From: Neolentinus lepideus HHB14362 ss-1
Taxonomy: Eukaryota > Basidiomycota > Agaricomycetes > Gloeophyllales > Gloeophyllaceae
Reading direction: 5' to 3'
Assembly: GCA_001632425.1 (NCBI GenBank)
Contig: KV425552.1
Span: 873,084 to 937,083, forward strand
Length of the DNA stretch: 64,000 bases
Shown: one piece after another, positions 43,565 through 56,487 of the stretch
How positions within the stretch are numbered: the first letter of the stretch is position 1
Layout of the letters: every line of letters starts with the position of its first letter
Position numbers and translations under genes: made by a program
The notes under the pieces: model-generated
The model's input: the letters and a program-made list of their open reading frames with translations, nothing else
Told to the model about the DNA's origin: nothing
The model's database searches: none

Positions 43565-46500
43565 TCACTCCCCACGCTTCTCTTCTTTATCCGGACCCTC
43601 CTTGTCTTTACCATCAGGTATACGAGTGTCGTCGTTCTGACCCTTGGCCCTCTCCAACACAGCGATGCCACTATTCTCTCCGCCACTCAACGGACTACTC
43701 TTGAACCTCGAGCCCTTCCCCCCAGTCGGCGTCGCAACACGTGCGATCCAGGGAGAAGGGTCAACAGGCCCTACTTGCGGACGTGCACCTACCAAAGGTG
43801 GGCTCACGCTGCCAGCGGCCATGCGGCGCTTCCTATCGAGCAAAACGGCCTCCAGCAACGGAGCAGGGGACGCACTCCTTCCTATGCCATGATCCGCCGC
43901 GACACTGGCAGGGGTAGGCGGAGGGCTAGTCGACTTCGATACCTGTCCAGCGGTCACCGTCGGAATCTTCTCGGTTTCTTCCGGGCTCGCATGGGTGGAG
44001 AACATCTCGGGAGACTCCACCACGATCCTGGGTCCAGCGTGTTCCTCCTTCTCATTGAGAGGTTTCTCTAGCTCGATGGCTGGTATATCAGACAACGGAG
44101 GGACAGCAGGCGGTGGCGAACTCCGTGATGCAGCCTGTTCGTCGATATTATCCCTGGGCGTAGGGGGAGCACTGCGACTCCTGAGGAAGTTGAAGCCCTT
44201 GATGGCCGCAGGTATGGCGATAGGGCGAAGGATGGGAGTAGTGCTTATGGCCTTGGAACGAGGAGATGCGGTACCGGTAGTAGGTTTGTTTACTGGGCGA
44301 CCTGACAGATCGGGGGCCGAGGCTTGCTTCTTCAGCGTAGACCGATCAGCGGAGCGAACCGAACCAGACGGGTCGTAGGAAACTACGTGGCCGCCTTGAG
44401 GGTCGAATTCGTCGTAAATCTCTTCGCCAATGAGCTCTGAAAGATCATCCGTCAACAAACGTATCGTGGTTCCACGAATGGCAAACTAACCTTCCAAGAC
44501 ATCTTCCAGGGTAATGATACCTAATGGCATAACAGAAGGATCGAAACTTTGCAAGTACTAATTATTACGACTCATCAGCCAATGCAGATATTCACAACGA
44601 TGGAAATCATACCGGTTCCGCATCCTTCTTCGCCAACACCGCATCAGCAGGCATGCTTTGCAACAACCCAGCAGGCTTGAGCTGCTTCGCAAAGCTACTA
44701 CGCCTGCTCTTCGTCCCTCCCTCTCGCGATTCTTCAACAACACCCATCTCAATATCAACGGGTTTAGCCTTACACTTCTTACTGCGACCTCTGCCTCTGC
44801 CCTTGAAGCTGCCAGCTCGTCTCTTAGGTTGTTCGTCTGCTTGACTGCCATCAGCTAGCTGCTTCTCCCATCGACCGTCACCTCGCAGCGTAGCCTCGCG
44901 GTCATCGACTGTAGTAGAGTCGGTGCTCTCCCGGCTTTCCGGGATATCGGTCTCCTCGTCGCTTGATTCACCAATAACGCGGTCCCGGATCCGCTGCGTA
45001 AGACTCCGTTTCACTTCCTTCTTCACGCTGGCAGCGCGCTCGACACTGAGCCGGCTGACCTGTATTCAGTCCGGAAAACATCAAAATCGGAAGATGTGCG
45101 TCCCACAACTAAACTTACAATAGCCATGTGACTTCGTCCGTCTTGGAACTTGTCAAGGATCCCAAGTAAAGGCTCGTTCTTCGGAACGTACGGAACCTTA
45201 TTGAGTGGGAGATGGCGCAAGGGAGTGGCGTCGTCAGGGTCCAAAAGCACGCACTGAATTCCACAGGTCAACTCCTATAATTGACGGTCTAAAAGAATAA
45301 GAAGGACCTGCTTGACGAGAAGGATACCGATGATCTTCTTCACCTTCTGCATTTGTGCTGGCCCCTCAAAGCCGTCGGCCGTGACCAACGGGGGCACTTC
45401 GATCTCGTCGTAAACTGGAATACGACTGTGACCTGTTTCACAAATGCGCTTCAACATTATGTAATCAAGCTTGGTGTCGATGTTAAGCATGAAGACTTTG
45501 TCTAAGGGAGTCATCGCCTAGTGAGGGATTTTTTGTTAGCGATCGTGGAATCCTAGGACTAAAACACACTTGTTCGACGACTTTCTCCTGCAAATCGAGT
45601 GTGGCGCCAATGATCGTGACAGTGTCGGTCTTCAAATCACCACCGTGCGTTGCCGTCGAAGCGTGCATTGCAACTAATTCCTTGAGTTCTGTGAAATGAA
45701 CAGACTATCAGATATGATCGAGACCCTAGAATGAGCAACATATGGACATTAATGAACAACGTACCACTTCTTCGATAGATGATGCCATGGTGGGGGCCGA
45801 GCACCCATTCCAGTAGTTTGGCGACGGGCCAAGCAACGATACCCTATTAGATATCAGAAACCCATGCGTCAGGCGCACTCGTATAGGTCTCAAGGAAAAC
45901 ACTGACAAAGGTGTAAATGAGCACCGTCACGAATGGAGCCATCTTTGCGCCAATGAGTAGTCCGTAACGACTACATACAGATTGGGGAATGATTTCGGAG
46001 AAGCTGAAATAATCGGCGTCAACAACCGAAAGAAAGGAACAAGCGGGTCTGATGGAAGGGTGCTAGCCTACCCGCAATGTCCCAGTCTTAGGGCTTGCTT
46101 AAGAACTCACATGACGATCAAAACGGTACTGACGACAACGCTCTGCACTCCACCGCCCAGAAGTGGGTCGGCGATAACAGGCAGAGTCTCGTTGACGATC
46201 ATGTTGGCAAGTAACAATGTCACAAGAAGCAAGTGGCCATTCGTGCGAATAGGCTTAATTTTGTTCGCATACTTTCTCTGCTCACTATGATAGACGAGGT
46301 TAGAGGTCGACATGTCTTGTTGCACATTCGACTCACGGTGTGCCGCTTATACTAAGCACATTCAGTTGCGTTTCGTCCAAACTCATATAACCCAACGTCA
46401 GACCGGCAAACAAACCCGACAGCAAAACAAGGACGGGAATAAGAATGGCAAAGGCGATCTTTTCTGGACCATGCACTTCTCGCTTGGCGAATTGATGCAG

Positions 46501-46662
46501 AACCGTGCCGCCGCCACCTGAGGCGTCGACGCCGAGGCTGGCATGGGGAGCTGCAGGGTAAGTGAAGGCAGGCTTTGGAACATGGCTGAGTAATACAGAT
46601 AACAAAGGCACAGCTAGTCCAGAGTGGGCAGAACGGCGAACTTGTCGTAGAGTCGGTACCAT
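43565..46662 (-). CDS. CNNM/Mam3-type DUF21 plus CBS-pair membrane protein
   Basis: Ten exons join exactly (46662-46337, 46284-46111, 46003-45907, 45843-45765, 45688-45570, 45517-45308, 45274-45119, 45059-44613, 44557-44491, 44436-43565), giving 848 residues. The N-terminal DUF21/CNNM transmembrane domain shows LFAGLTLGYMSLDETQLNVL, HLLLVTLLLANMIVNETLPV, FSEIIPQSVCSRYGLLIGAK and ATLDLQEKVVEQAMTPLDKV. A CBS pair follows (GHSRIPVYDEIE, LVKQELTCGIQCVLLDPDDA, DGRSHMAIVSRL), interrupted by a roughly 150-residue charged insert and closed by PLGIITLEDVLEELIGEEIY. The Ser/Pro tail has no domain. Relatives (yeast Mam3, animal CNNM, bacterial CorC) affect magnesium or manganese handling at vacuole or plasma membrane; transport direction is debated. 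Confidence 0.93.
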
Positions 46663-48075
46663 TCGTTAGTGAAGGTCGTAAGGAGTACGCGTTTGTGGCG
46701 AGCAACCGCCTTATAAGTGTTAGCCCGATGGTAATGACCACGTGACACTGCGGGTTCATCGCTGGCCAATCAGCAGCGCCAAGCTGTGGCTGCACGGATC
46801 TCGGCGCGTCTCGGCAACACTGCTTCGCTGCGAAGTGACGTACTCCGCTGTGATGTCTTTCCCACGTTTATTGCCTCTTGTCGGTCCATCCAACTCTTCT
46901 CTTGCAGCTTCAGGCACAACGTTTCTACGATCTCCTCTTCCTAAATAACTCCAAGACCGCGTTTTGTTGATAAAACACAGGGTCGTCTATACTTGTTGTC
47001 TTCTTTGTCATCTGTCCTAAAGGTGCCGTTAACCCACATGCAGGGAACGCGGCCTATGCCGACCATTCACTTCATTAATACCTTGATAGGACAGTTAAGG
47101 AATGTCTAGATCCCCGCAAGTCTCTGACAAAATCCGGTAAGAGTCGTATGTTTCTGAGTCTACCTGACATACCCTGTCACCTGGCTCGCACCTTAACGCA
47201 ATACAACAAGGCCGTACGACAGCACGGGTGAGCATTGCAGTACTAGAGTATCTATGACACGGACAGCTATCTGATAACCTGGAGACGTATCTAATGTTAT
47301 AATTTAGAGTTTACAAGGCGTGCTCATAGAACACCGGCAGCTATGCAAGGCACGCAGGTTCCCATCCTCGTGGCTCTCATCCGGTTCTGTGCTTTTTCGA
47401 GAATGTCAATACATATAGAACCGGGGCCATCCTTAAAGCTCACAGTGTCATTTGCTTGATCTATGGGTACATCTCTCTTCAATATTGCGTCACTTGCGTG
47501 CCTTTAGTGAGTGGTACTTCACGTCTGACAGATGAGAGCGGAACTAAGTAAATCTGAACCTTTCGCTTCGTGTGAGAGCACGAATCGTGAGAAGAGACAT
47601 CGCAGATCGTGCATCTTTCCTTCAATGCATAGGCAACGAGACGAACTCCCTCTCGCGAAGGCCTGGGATGTGGCATATTCCGCAGGTCCAGGCTTCCCAC
47701 ACTACGACACATCCAGTGATCAACGATGGCAGTTGGAACGCCAATGGGAACTTAACAAGCGGAAAGAATAGCGTAGGGAGCCCATGTGACCTCTACACCA
47801 TATTGATGATACTGATACCGATACTGATGCCTGCGCAGTGATATTTCGGTGATATGTCTTACACATAAAGGTTACACGATGCCGGTAAGTGCGGGATGAC
47901 CCTGACGTCTGAGCCCACTGGCCTACCGACTGGCTGCCGTCGCACATTTACGAGGTGAGAAGGCGAGATCACGTGCCAGGCACTCAGCACATCCATAAGT
48001 CTTAATCTTAAGTCAAATCAGGAGTCGGAATCACAATTAGTTAACATCCAACTAGATACTATACATGCACTCAAG
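46663..48075. other. Gene-free stretch between CNNM and LKR/SDH genes
   Basis: About 1.4 kb with only short frames; no repeat or RNA gene recognised. ATACTGATACCGATACTGAT around 47808-47827 is a small tandem triplet. Confidence 0.4.
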
Positions 48076-51000
48076 TTACTGTACACCCGTAGCCCGTCCC
48101 AACCCCTCTTCCAGAACCCTCTCCATCCCATTCAAGCCAACTCTAACTTTCTCCTTCATCCCCAACCCTACCTCCTCCATCCCCATAAGCACACCCCTCC
48201 AGAGCCCGTCCTCCTCCGGGCCCCTCACGCCTCTCATCGTGACCTTCCCGTCGAGCACCCGCAATGCAGCAATCGCCACAGGGAGCCCGACAGTCAGCGC
48301 CATCGCGGAATGCACGGGTGTGCCGTATGCCATTAGCGTAGATGTATAGATCTCCTCCGTATTCGGATACGACGGTGCCGAAGAAGATGCGACGATCTCA
48401 TGGTGCAAGACGACCATGTCCCGCTCGCCCGATTTGTACGCGAGTTTGTGCGCGAGGACTGTCGCCAACAGCTCAATGGGGGCCATCTCCACTCGGGGTA
48501 AGGGCGGCATGCTGGTTATGTCGTTAGAGGATGCAAGATCCGGATTCGGAACGACTCCCAGCCAACTCAACGCCCCCAAGGCAGACCCTAGGTCGCCGGA
48601 ATCTGAAGATAGGACGTTCGATAGAGCCGAGATGAGGGAGTGATGGTCGGCCTTTACGAAGTCGTTATATTTGTGCGCAAACGCGTGTTGGGCAAGTGAG
48701 CTCCAAGAATCCAGCCGGAACTTCGGATCAAACTCTAAGAGCCCAATTTCTTTGAAGGATTGCATCAGCCCGCAGAACCCAGGGTACCTATACGACCTGC
48801 TTTGTCAGGGACTGAAGACGGCCACAATTAAACCTGGGCTAACCGCAGTGTGCCTCTGAGAACGGTGCGCAGCTCATTTAGAGGACCCAAACCATATGTC
48901 TCAGCATAAGGCATACTATCCCTATTCGCGATCCCCTCCAATCGCAACACATTCGACACTGGAACGTCGGCGAAACGGTGGCGCAGCAGATTCGGCTCCG
49001 CAATCTCATGATCCTACACCACCCACCACCCAAGGTATTCAATTTAAGCGTCACCAGCGCGATGAATCAACACCCACCTTGCCATTCAATCTAAACCGTG
49101 CCCCTGCCTTCGCCGCCCTCAGCACCCCGAGCGGGCTCCAGCTGAACTTATACCCCAGCGGCACGTCTTCTGCACACTCGGGTGCAGGCAGGCCGCCGCA
49201 GAACGAGACGAACGAGCGCACAGTCTTGCCCTGGCCTTTGATCGCCTTGAGGAGAGAGAACGCGGAGCAGTGGTCGATGCCTGGGTCCAGCCCGATCTCG
49301 TTGAGGATGAGCGTGTCCGAGGTGAGTGCGCTAGGAGCTCCGGATGACGTGAGATGGAGTAAGGGAGGAGAGAGGGTGTGACTAACCTTGCGTGCAGCTC
49401 CTTCATGGAAGGCGAGATGTACGAGGCAGTGACCATGTGCGTCTTGTGCTTGATGCATTGTTGCGCAATTATCGGGTGGAAGGGGACCGGTAACAAGCTA
49501 CAAGAAACACTTAATCAGTCTTTCGTCACGGATTAAGCGAAGAGTATACCTGATCACCACATCCGCCTGCCCAACCAACTCCCCCACCTTCTCCAAATTC
49601 TCGACATCCAGAAGCACAGCCTCCGCATTCCCATTACCAAACCGGTCCACCAGCTTCTCCGCTTCCGCTCGAGCATTGCTCGCTAACCACCAAAATTACT
49701 TCATTTCTCACATAATCGAAGTAGCGTACGACTCACCAACGACCACCTCAACATCGCCCCTCCCCGCGATCCTCTCCACAACAGGTGCAGCGACCATTCC
49801 ACTCCCGAGGAGTAGAACGCGCTTCTTCCGGCCCGGCACCAGCTTACCGGCCTCCACGACGCTCGAACCCGAAATCGAGGAAATCGGACTGGGCGACAAG
49901 GCAGAGCTAGAAGAAACAGTCGCTCTCCACGCGTCCAACGGCTCCCGCAGCCACCTATTAGCCCCCTGCAGCTCCCCGCCCCGCGCAACAGTCGCCCTCT
50001 CCAGCGCCCTCCCAATACCTTCGTCCCCGCCTGCCCATTAGTATCAGCACCACTTCACCCTCGCAAACCTTGCATGAGCGAAACGCACCTCGCTGTCCAC
50101 GGTACTCGCCGATAAGCGTGCGCAGGTATGGCAGTATCCCCTGCGAGAAGTGCTGCGAGGCGTCGAGGGGGAGGGAGGAGGGCAGGATGTCCACGGCCAT
50201 GACGGTCACGGGCGGGAGGCACGGCGGGTGCGCGGGCGGGCGGGTGGTGAAGAAGGGAGAGGAGAGCGTCGAGTGGCGCGGGAGGAACTCGAGGCCGCCC
50301 TGAAGGTGCGTTTAGTCCGTTTTACCACGAATAAGAACACGAAACGGGAGTGAGGGAGAAATAGAGAGCAGCAGTGGACGCTCACCTCGACATCACAGCT
50401 CACATCACCCACGACGCATCCTCGTCCCTTCCCGCCCCCCGGCAACGTCTGCGCGATGGCGAGGGCCTGCACGAGCCCCGCATTAGTCAGGACGCGCGGG
50501 TAGCCGACGGACCAGCCCGCACCGTGCAGGAGGAGGGTTAGGTAGGGTTGAATCTGGTGATCCCGGTTAGCACGAGTTATAGTCGTAGGTAGAATGGGTA
50601 TGGAGATAATAGGTGCATGCGAGTGAGTGGGATGTAGATAAAAGAGACGATGGGCACGGACCTTGGTGTGGAACTCTGACTTGTACAGATGCGGATTCTT
50701 GTAGTAATCCTCCCTATCATAGGCATTTCCGTCGCCGCGGGTGAAGTAGTCTTGCGGGAGGGCGTGGAGAAGGTAAATCTATCCACGACTTTGTCAGCCA
50801 TCTCTCTCTTTCTGGAGTTTTGGGCAGAAGGCGGGTGGGAGCGCACCTTGCGTAAATCGGTATCTATATATAAGCACGACGTGTTTAGCGAAAGAAGGAT
50901 AAGAGAAGAGAATATCCATCCTTACCCTCGTTCCGAACCAGCCTATCCAGCTCCTCCAACGTCACGCGCTGTACAGGCAGATCTTCGAGGATGTCAAGCA

Positions 51001-52054
51001 TACCCTGCGCTACCTTCCCGGTCCTGATGGAGATGTGTCAATCACAACAAGAACAACAAGCTGCAGCCCCGACGCGCGTACCCAGTCACCCCAATTACGA
51101 TCGGGCCCGCGTCGCGCGGTGTTCCCCCTTCGCGGATCAGGTCCCCCACGCGCCGAAGGGAGGCGCGGATGGAGGGGAGGGAGGGGTGCAGGTGCGGGCG
51201 GGGCGTATACTGGTGTTCGGAGTTGTGTTCGTTTAATGATACCATAATAGTCGTTCGTTCATTGGTTGTTGGTGAGCGGTGAATATATATCGGGTTAGGG
51301 TTAAGAGGGGCACGTACAAGAAATGGAGATGCGACGCCGTGCTCGAGATGCACATGTGCGAGGGTAGAGAGGGATTCGAGGACACCGGCGACTGTGGGTT
51401 AGTAATTTAGTTAATCCAGCGCATAGTCACGGATCATGTAAGAAAAAGAGCAGTGTCTGAGAGAGAAAGATACGCACCTCCAGCGAACCACCCAAACCCA
51501 ACCGTGCGCTTGCCCTGCTCGTCGGTGAGGAGCTCCCAGTCGATCAGCCTCGGGAGACCCTCTTTCCCCGACGAGTCGGTGAGGAAACGCGCGAGCAGCG
51601 GCATGTTGTACGCCTGTCCCTTGATGGTGTGCGAAAACATCAGGTGCGTGCGTGGGGCGGAGTCGGGCGCAGGGGATGTGAGCAGCTCGGGGAGGGGCGT
51701 TTCTTTGATGCCGAGGACGATGTGAGCGGGGGAGAGAGTTGAGTGGAGAGACGCTCCCGCCTGGAATGGGGTTAAAAGTCATTTCACAAAGGTAGAAGCG
51801 GGGTTATAGGTAGCACTGAGACATCTGCTGCATACCTTGACAAACTCGTCGCTCGTATACACCCTCCTCGAGCAGTCTTGCACGAGCACATTCACGCCGT
51901 CTCTGACTAGCTCATGCACAGCATCCGGTGTGAGCGGGCATCGTCTTTCCCATATTCTAGCGGGGTCTTCACGGCGGATGCCAATAGTCACGGACTTGGC
52001 ACTGGTGTGGGCGCAGCGGCGGTGTGCACGCAAGAGAAGAGGACGAGAACGCAT
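48076..52054 (-). CDS. Bifunctional lysine-ketoglutarate reductase / saccharopine dehydrogenase (AASS type)
   Basis: The start [20 protein letters not shown] looks like a mitochondrial targeting peptide. LKR part: [106 protein letters not shown] and [23 protein letters not shown] part: [96 protein letters not shown] and [20 protein letters not shown]. The order LKR then SDH in one chain is that of animal and plant AASS, which degrades lysine via saccharopine. Fungal lysine biosynthesis instead uses separate Lys9 and Lys1. About 13 short introns; I found no disabling change, but did not verify every junction. Confidence 0.88.
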
Positions 52055-52260
52055 AGTGCAATTCAAGGGTAGCACAAGGTCTGAGCACAAGGTCTTTATA
52101 CTTGAGTAGAGCAAGATCCGCCCGACCGAGTCGGCGCTACATAGGAAATGGACACGTCGAATCGCATGCCCCGCTTATAGGGTCACCTTGATCGGAGGCC
52201 GCTTCCAGGCGCGGGCGGTTCCCTTCCATGGGTTTACATCACATTCACAAGGTGTGTCTT

Positions 52261-52500
52261 CGGAGAAGGCGGTAGACGGTCGCATATTCCACAAAGCGGA
52301 AGAACTACAGGCTCAAACGCGCTCAGCCTGCAATTGAAGGAACGGCCGAAATGATGAGCGGCAATAGAGTTGAGTAGCCGAAGTTGCCGTTGTAGTGCTA
52401 ATACAAAGGCGGTGCATACCCCACTACATGAACACTAGTCCCATTACAATCACGTTCCTATACAGATCTGATCGGCCCCGATCGCGCCTTGCAAAATAGC
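52261..52500 (+). repeat. Dispersed ~240-bp repeat, copy left of block B
   Basis: Matches the reverse complements of 32240-32445 and 34600-34770. Shared strings include GAAGGCGGTAGA, AGAACTACAGGCTCAA, AATACAAAGGCGGTGCATA and CTGATCGGCCCCGATCGCGC. It lies about 200 bp upstream of the LKR/SDH start codon and may overlap its promoter. Confidence 0.75.
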
Positions 52501-52670
52501 ACGTGGCTCACCATCATCATGTATTATCCTCCACCTTTTCTTGCGCTACCGCGAAAAAGCTTGCCCGCCGTGTGGCATCTCCAAGATATCGCAATGAATG
52601 AGTGAATAATCTGCCGAGCACCCAAACTCACTAATATGTGAATGTTGAACCTTTCACATCTGAACTGGGA

Positions 52671-52704
52671 CAGGACAGCGCTAGTGCTAGGACAGCGCTA
52701 GTGC
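52671..52704 (+). repeat. Short tandem duplication
   Basis: GGACAGCGCTAGTGCTA occurs twice in succession, and each copy contains the AGCGCT palindrome. A third, weaker unit follows (GGGTCGGCAC). Confidence 0.7.
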
Positions 52705-52719
52705 TGGGTCGGCACTATG

Positions 52720-54505
52720 GACACTGATGCAGCTGATATCAGCGACCAATTCCTCTCTTCTGAGGCTATAGAACGCCAATGCAACTTTTTCATCTGGTCC
52801 TGTGGGTGGATTAAACTAGGTATGTGGATGCCAAGGTTGGAGGTTAGTCATAGGCAGTCTTTGTAGTGCTATCTCTTCATGACAGATCTCATATCACATA
52901 CTGCATGCTATACCATTGGGTCAATATGATGGTGATGGCTAGCAACCACTTCAGGCATTGACCAACATACATTTTCTGTGAAGTCAGTGTCCACTTTTCC
53001 GATCCATACTCCTTCTTGGAACTCTACCCCACCCCAGAGCACGATGCCATACCCCGTGACAGTGATGACCTACTATTCCCAGGGCATATCGGTGCTTATA
53101 TGGAATGTAAGTTCAAATATATCTCAGTGATTAATGCTTTTTACTCTGATGGCATCGCAGCAGGAGGAGTGTATGAGTTGGGTGTTTTTAGTCGTAGCCA
53201 CAATATGTTCAAGTTGCTTCTAGCTGTTGATCCAAAGTTCTCTGAATGGGTGAGCCTAAATGTACCACTTCTATGAGCATGACTCTGAATGTGTCCATCT
53301 TCTACCTTTGTCTCAGTGTATTTACCCCAACTGGTTCTATTCGGATGTTCAGGATCACTACCACAGTACCTGCACGATTACGGGCATGAAAGACCCTCAA
53401 ACTGTAGTGACGTGGATCCTGCCATGCCTTAGTTATTTTTATGTATGGTATAATTATTGGTGCTATCTTGATGCTGCTTCCCATTGTTTACTCCTTTGTC
53501 ACAGATATTTGATGAGGGGTGGCATGATCATCACGATCAGAGTTTCCCATCCCCAGAAGAAGTATTCAATACTGCACAGAACAGACTCCTGATGCATCTG
53601 CACCTTGTCGATTTGTGGCAAGATAATGTATTTGCCATTGAGCCTGACGTCTGTATTCATTTTGACTGTGGCGTACTGGAACTAAGTTCAACTCACTTGG
53701 TTTTTACAGGACAACTATTGACTCGTCTGGTTCCATGATCCTAAAGGTGTGTGTGACAAGGATCTACTTTCGCATATTCTGACCTATTTCCTGCTATCTT
53801 CTCTTCTACCCGAGCAACTTGGACCAGATCCTAACTTACTGCGTGGCCACCTGAAGTTCAGTCTATTTGTGAACATATCTGGATACAATATCCACCATGA
53901 ATTCTCTGATTGGCAATTGCAGGACTTGATGAATGAGCTTTTAAACGAGAGTGGCACACCTGTGGAGATGTCTGATCCTCTTTAGGATACATGCCTTGGG
54001 AAGTTGCTATGGAAGTGGCATGTGTGCACAAAGTTGTAAGTTCACCTGGGCCATCTCATCGAATTAGGCTATAGCTCAATAATGCACATTTCCATGTCTA
54101 GATTGAAACATGATCAATCAGTTCTCTAAAGCCTCCATTCATGCTAATGAATTATGAATTGGCTGCATGCAAGTAGTTTATGTGGCCTCCACTGTTGTGC
54201 ATGGAATTATGCAGATCTCTCTGTTGCAACATATGCACAGGAAATGATTAGCTAATTGCCAGACATGCATTATGCTCAGCAGTGTAATATACTGCTGTTG
54301 AGTGCAGTTATACTTTTTATGCAATGGATGGGGAGCGCTGTGATCATGATAGTCTCGGGAGTCAGAATCAGTGCCAAGGTTTTTGACAGCTGACTGAAAA
54401 ATGGTAGGAACTCTGAGAAACTCTCGACACACTGGATTTAATCCTTACTGTGAAATTACTTCCAAGTATCATTTTGTAGCCAGCTGAAGATGGTCGTGAA
54501 TCTAC
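52720..54505 (+). pseudogene. Repeat block copy B with unknown protein relic
   Basis: This is the inverted counterpart of copy A. Coding-like pieces in order: ISDQFLSSEAIERQCNFFIW, YSFLELYPTPEHDAIPRDSD then DLLFPGHIGAYME, LLAVDPKFSEWVS, YHFYEHDSECVHLLPLSQCI, YPNWFYSDVQDHYHSTCTIT, FDEGWHDHHDQSFPSPEEVF, HLVDLWQDNVFAIEPDVCIH and HLPEQLGPDPNLL-like LLPEQLGPDPNLLRGHLKFS. The reading frame breaks near 53700 where copy A reads QDNYWIIWFCDPKG, so it is non-functional. It lacks the 622-bp element found in copy A. No protein family was recognised. Confidence 0.7.
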
Positions 54506-54507
54506 TA

Positions 54508-56105
54508 GTTACGAGTCCTGAGGTACGAAGGATGAGTTTGTATGCTCAGAATGAGCGGGATGCCGAAACGGGAGTGTCGTGGGAATTTGTGCTGAGTAAT
54601 CGGAGTTCAAAGTATTTGTAGTGCTAGCTACAAAATTTCATTCCCGATTCATAGTCCGTTTCTAGTAATCACTACAAAGTCTCTCCAAACTCATTTTGTA
54701 GTCTCATTTTTCGACATTTTCTTCCTCACTTTCAGAGACTTGCTCCATTTCTTCCTTACTTCTCAATATAAGCTTATGGTATATTTATGCGTTATTCTGA
54801 ATATTTCTGTATTTTTAGCATTTTGTTTGCATGCAGGATCCCCGGTACACTCTCAGAGGGCTTTCTTACTGTGGGAATCTGGTATTTGTAGCGGGTGGCG
54901 TGCCGCGTCGATTCCAAATGCTAGCTTCTGATTGGCCAGACGCTTTCTCGCGAGGTTGCCTATAGCTACTGACAGTCGGTTGGTTGAGTCAGCATGAGAT
55001 ATCAGTAAGAGAATGACATAGACAACATGAAAGATTTTACACACTGTTTATGTCATTGGTCACCAATAGCTGGTATTTCTGCTCAGAAAAATTGGCAAAT
55101 TTGCTAAAAATATTGGAGAATTTTTTACAACCCAGGGTGGCTGGGACATACCCATTTGTTGGGTCATTTGTTTGGCTATATCTTCCAAATATGCTAAATA
55201 TTGATGTTGTATATATCTTTCTTACCTAATACTGGTCTACTGGCTTTATTAGTTGGCTCATTGAGTGAACATGGGATACCAGCAAGAGCATGACATAGAT
55301 AGCATGAAAGTCCTGTGAGATTTTATATGCTATTCACATCATTAGTCATCAATAGCTGGTATTTTGGCTCAGAAAAATCGGAAAATTGCTAAAAATATCA
55401 GAAACATTTGTACAGCCCAGAGTGGCTGGCCCATTTGTTTGAGTGATTGTTTGTACCTTCTAAATATGGTAATTGTTATGAGTCCTGAGGTTACATTGGA
55501 AATTTTCATACCCCATCATAATCAAAAAATGGTCAAAAATGGATTAAAATTCCATTTTAGACAAACTTTTACAGCGTTTGCGGAAAATGATGATGTGCGC
55601 CATTTTGAACTTTTCAATTTCTGAAAATCCCTGGCTACAACCGAGGGTTCCTTTCCGGCAGGAGGTGCATATGTAAGCAGGCAGCTCCCACGGTACACTG
55701 GAGGCCTCGGCTGTGCAGTGGATGAAATCTGCTAGGAAAAAAAAATTTCTTTTGTCATCATGGCATATGAATATACAGCAGTACACATTACAATACAAGC
55801 TGCAGGGGTAAAATGAAGTTACAGCAGATTATATCGCCAAAACATGCTTGGAGGAGAGGCGGTCAGGAGTTACCGGGAGGGCTGCTGGTTACCAGAAGCG
55901 GCCTCGGCCCAGCCTCCCAGCTGCGCCACAGGATTTTTGATTTTTTGAAAATCGAAAAGTTGAAAACGGCGCACGTCATCATTTTCCGGAAGCGCTGTAA
56001 TTATAATGAAGTACAAAAATTTCTGAAAATTGATATGCTCAGAAAATGTGACAAGTGACCTCAGGACTTGTACCCATGCCATGCAGAGCAGTGGCCCTCT
56101 TGCCC
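54508..56105. mobile_element. Composite insertion in block B with AGTCCTGAGGT termini
   Basis: About 1.6 kb absent from copy A at the same place (AATCTACTA...GAGTGGT). GAGTCCTGAGGT occurs at about 54512 and 55484, and its inverse ACCTCAGGACTT ends the segment at 56058-56069. The 55484-56069 part is an inverted-repeat unit: 55545-55640 and 55920-56010 are near reverse complements (TTTTCAATTTCTGAAAATCC and GATTTTTTGAAAATCGAAAA). 54990-55200 and 55265-55480 are diverged direct duplicates (AATAGCTGGTATT, GCTCAGAAAAAT, GTGGCTGG). No protein-coding potential was recognised. It resembles nested MITE-type insertions. Confidence 0.65.
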
Positions 56106-56487
56106 AAGTATGTGGAGTGGTCGGTAGGACTTCGTCTAAGCACTACCACCTAGGAGCTGGTTCACTCTTCGAATGGGCACCTTGATCCAGAGAGTTTAGA
56201 GCGGTTTCAAAAGGTTTGCGATCCCTTTCATGTTTCGCCGGAGTCCAATACCATCAGCCAGCTCATTAAGTACAGGACCGCGACACGCGCCTCGACGCGT
56301 CAGTCCCGTGCCTCAGGCACTCCATCGCGTCTCGCGACTTTCGCTATACTGCCTGATATCCAAGGTATTCAGACCCTCACGTATCTCCATTATCGGTCAT
56401 TAACGTATTTACTCAAAGTCTAAGGGTCCGAGCTGTCGACACAATAGCCTCACCACCCTGTATAAAGCTTCTAGGCGAGGCTGACCA
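56106..56487 (+). promoter_or_regulatory. Nibrin upstream region, duplicated in repeat block A
   Basis: This stretch precedes the nibrin ATG and aligns over its length with 35215-34803 (minus). A CTATAAAGCTTCTAGG-like TATA context (TGTATAAAGC at 56459-56468) lies about 25 bp before the start. CpG sites are retained here but are changed to TpG or CpA in copy A. Confidence 0.65.

Noticed and set aside
53016..53985. Treating block B frames as functional genes
   Set aside because: Comparison with copy A shows a frameshift near 53700 and missing exons, so I list it as a relic.
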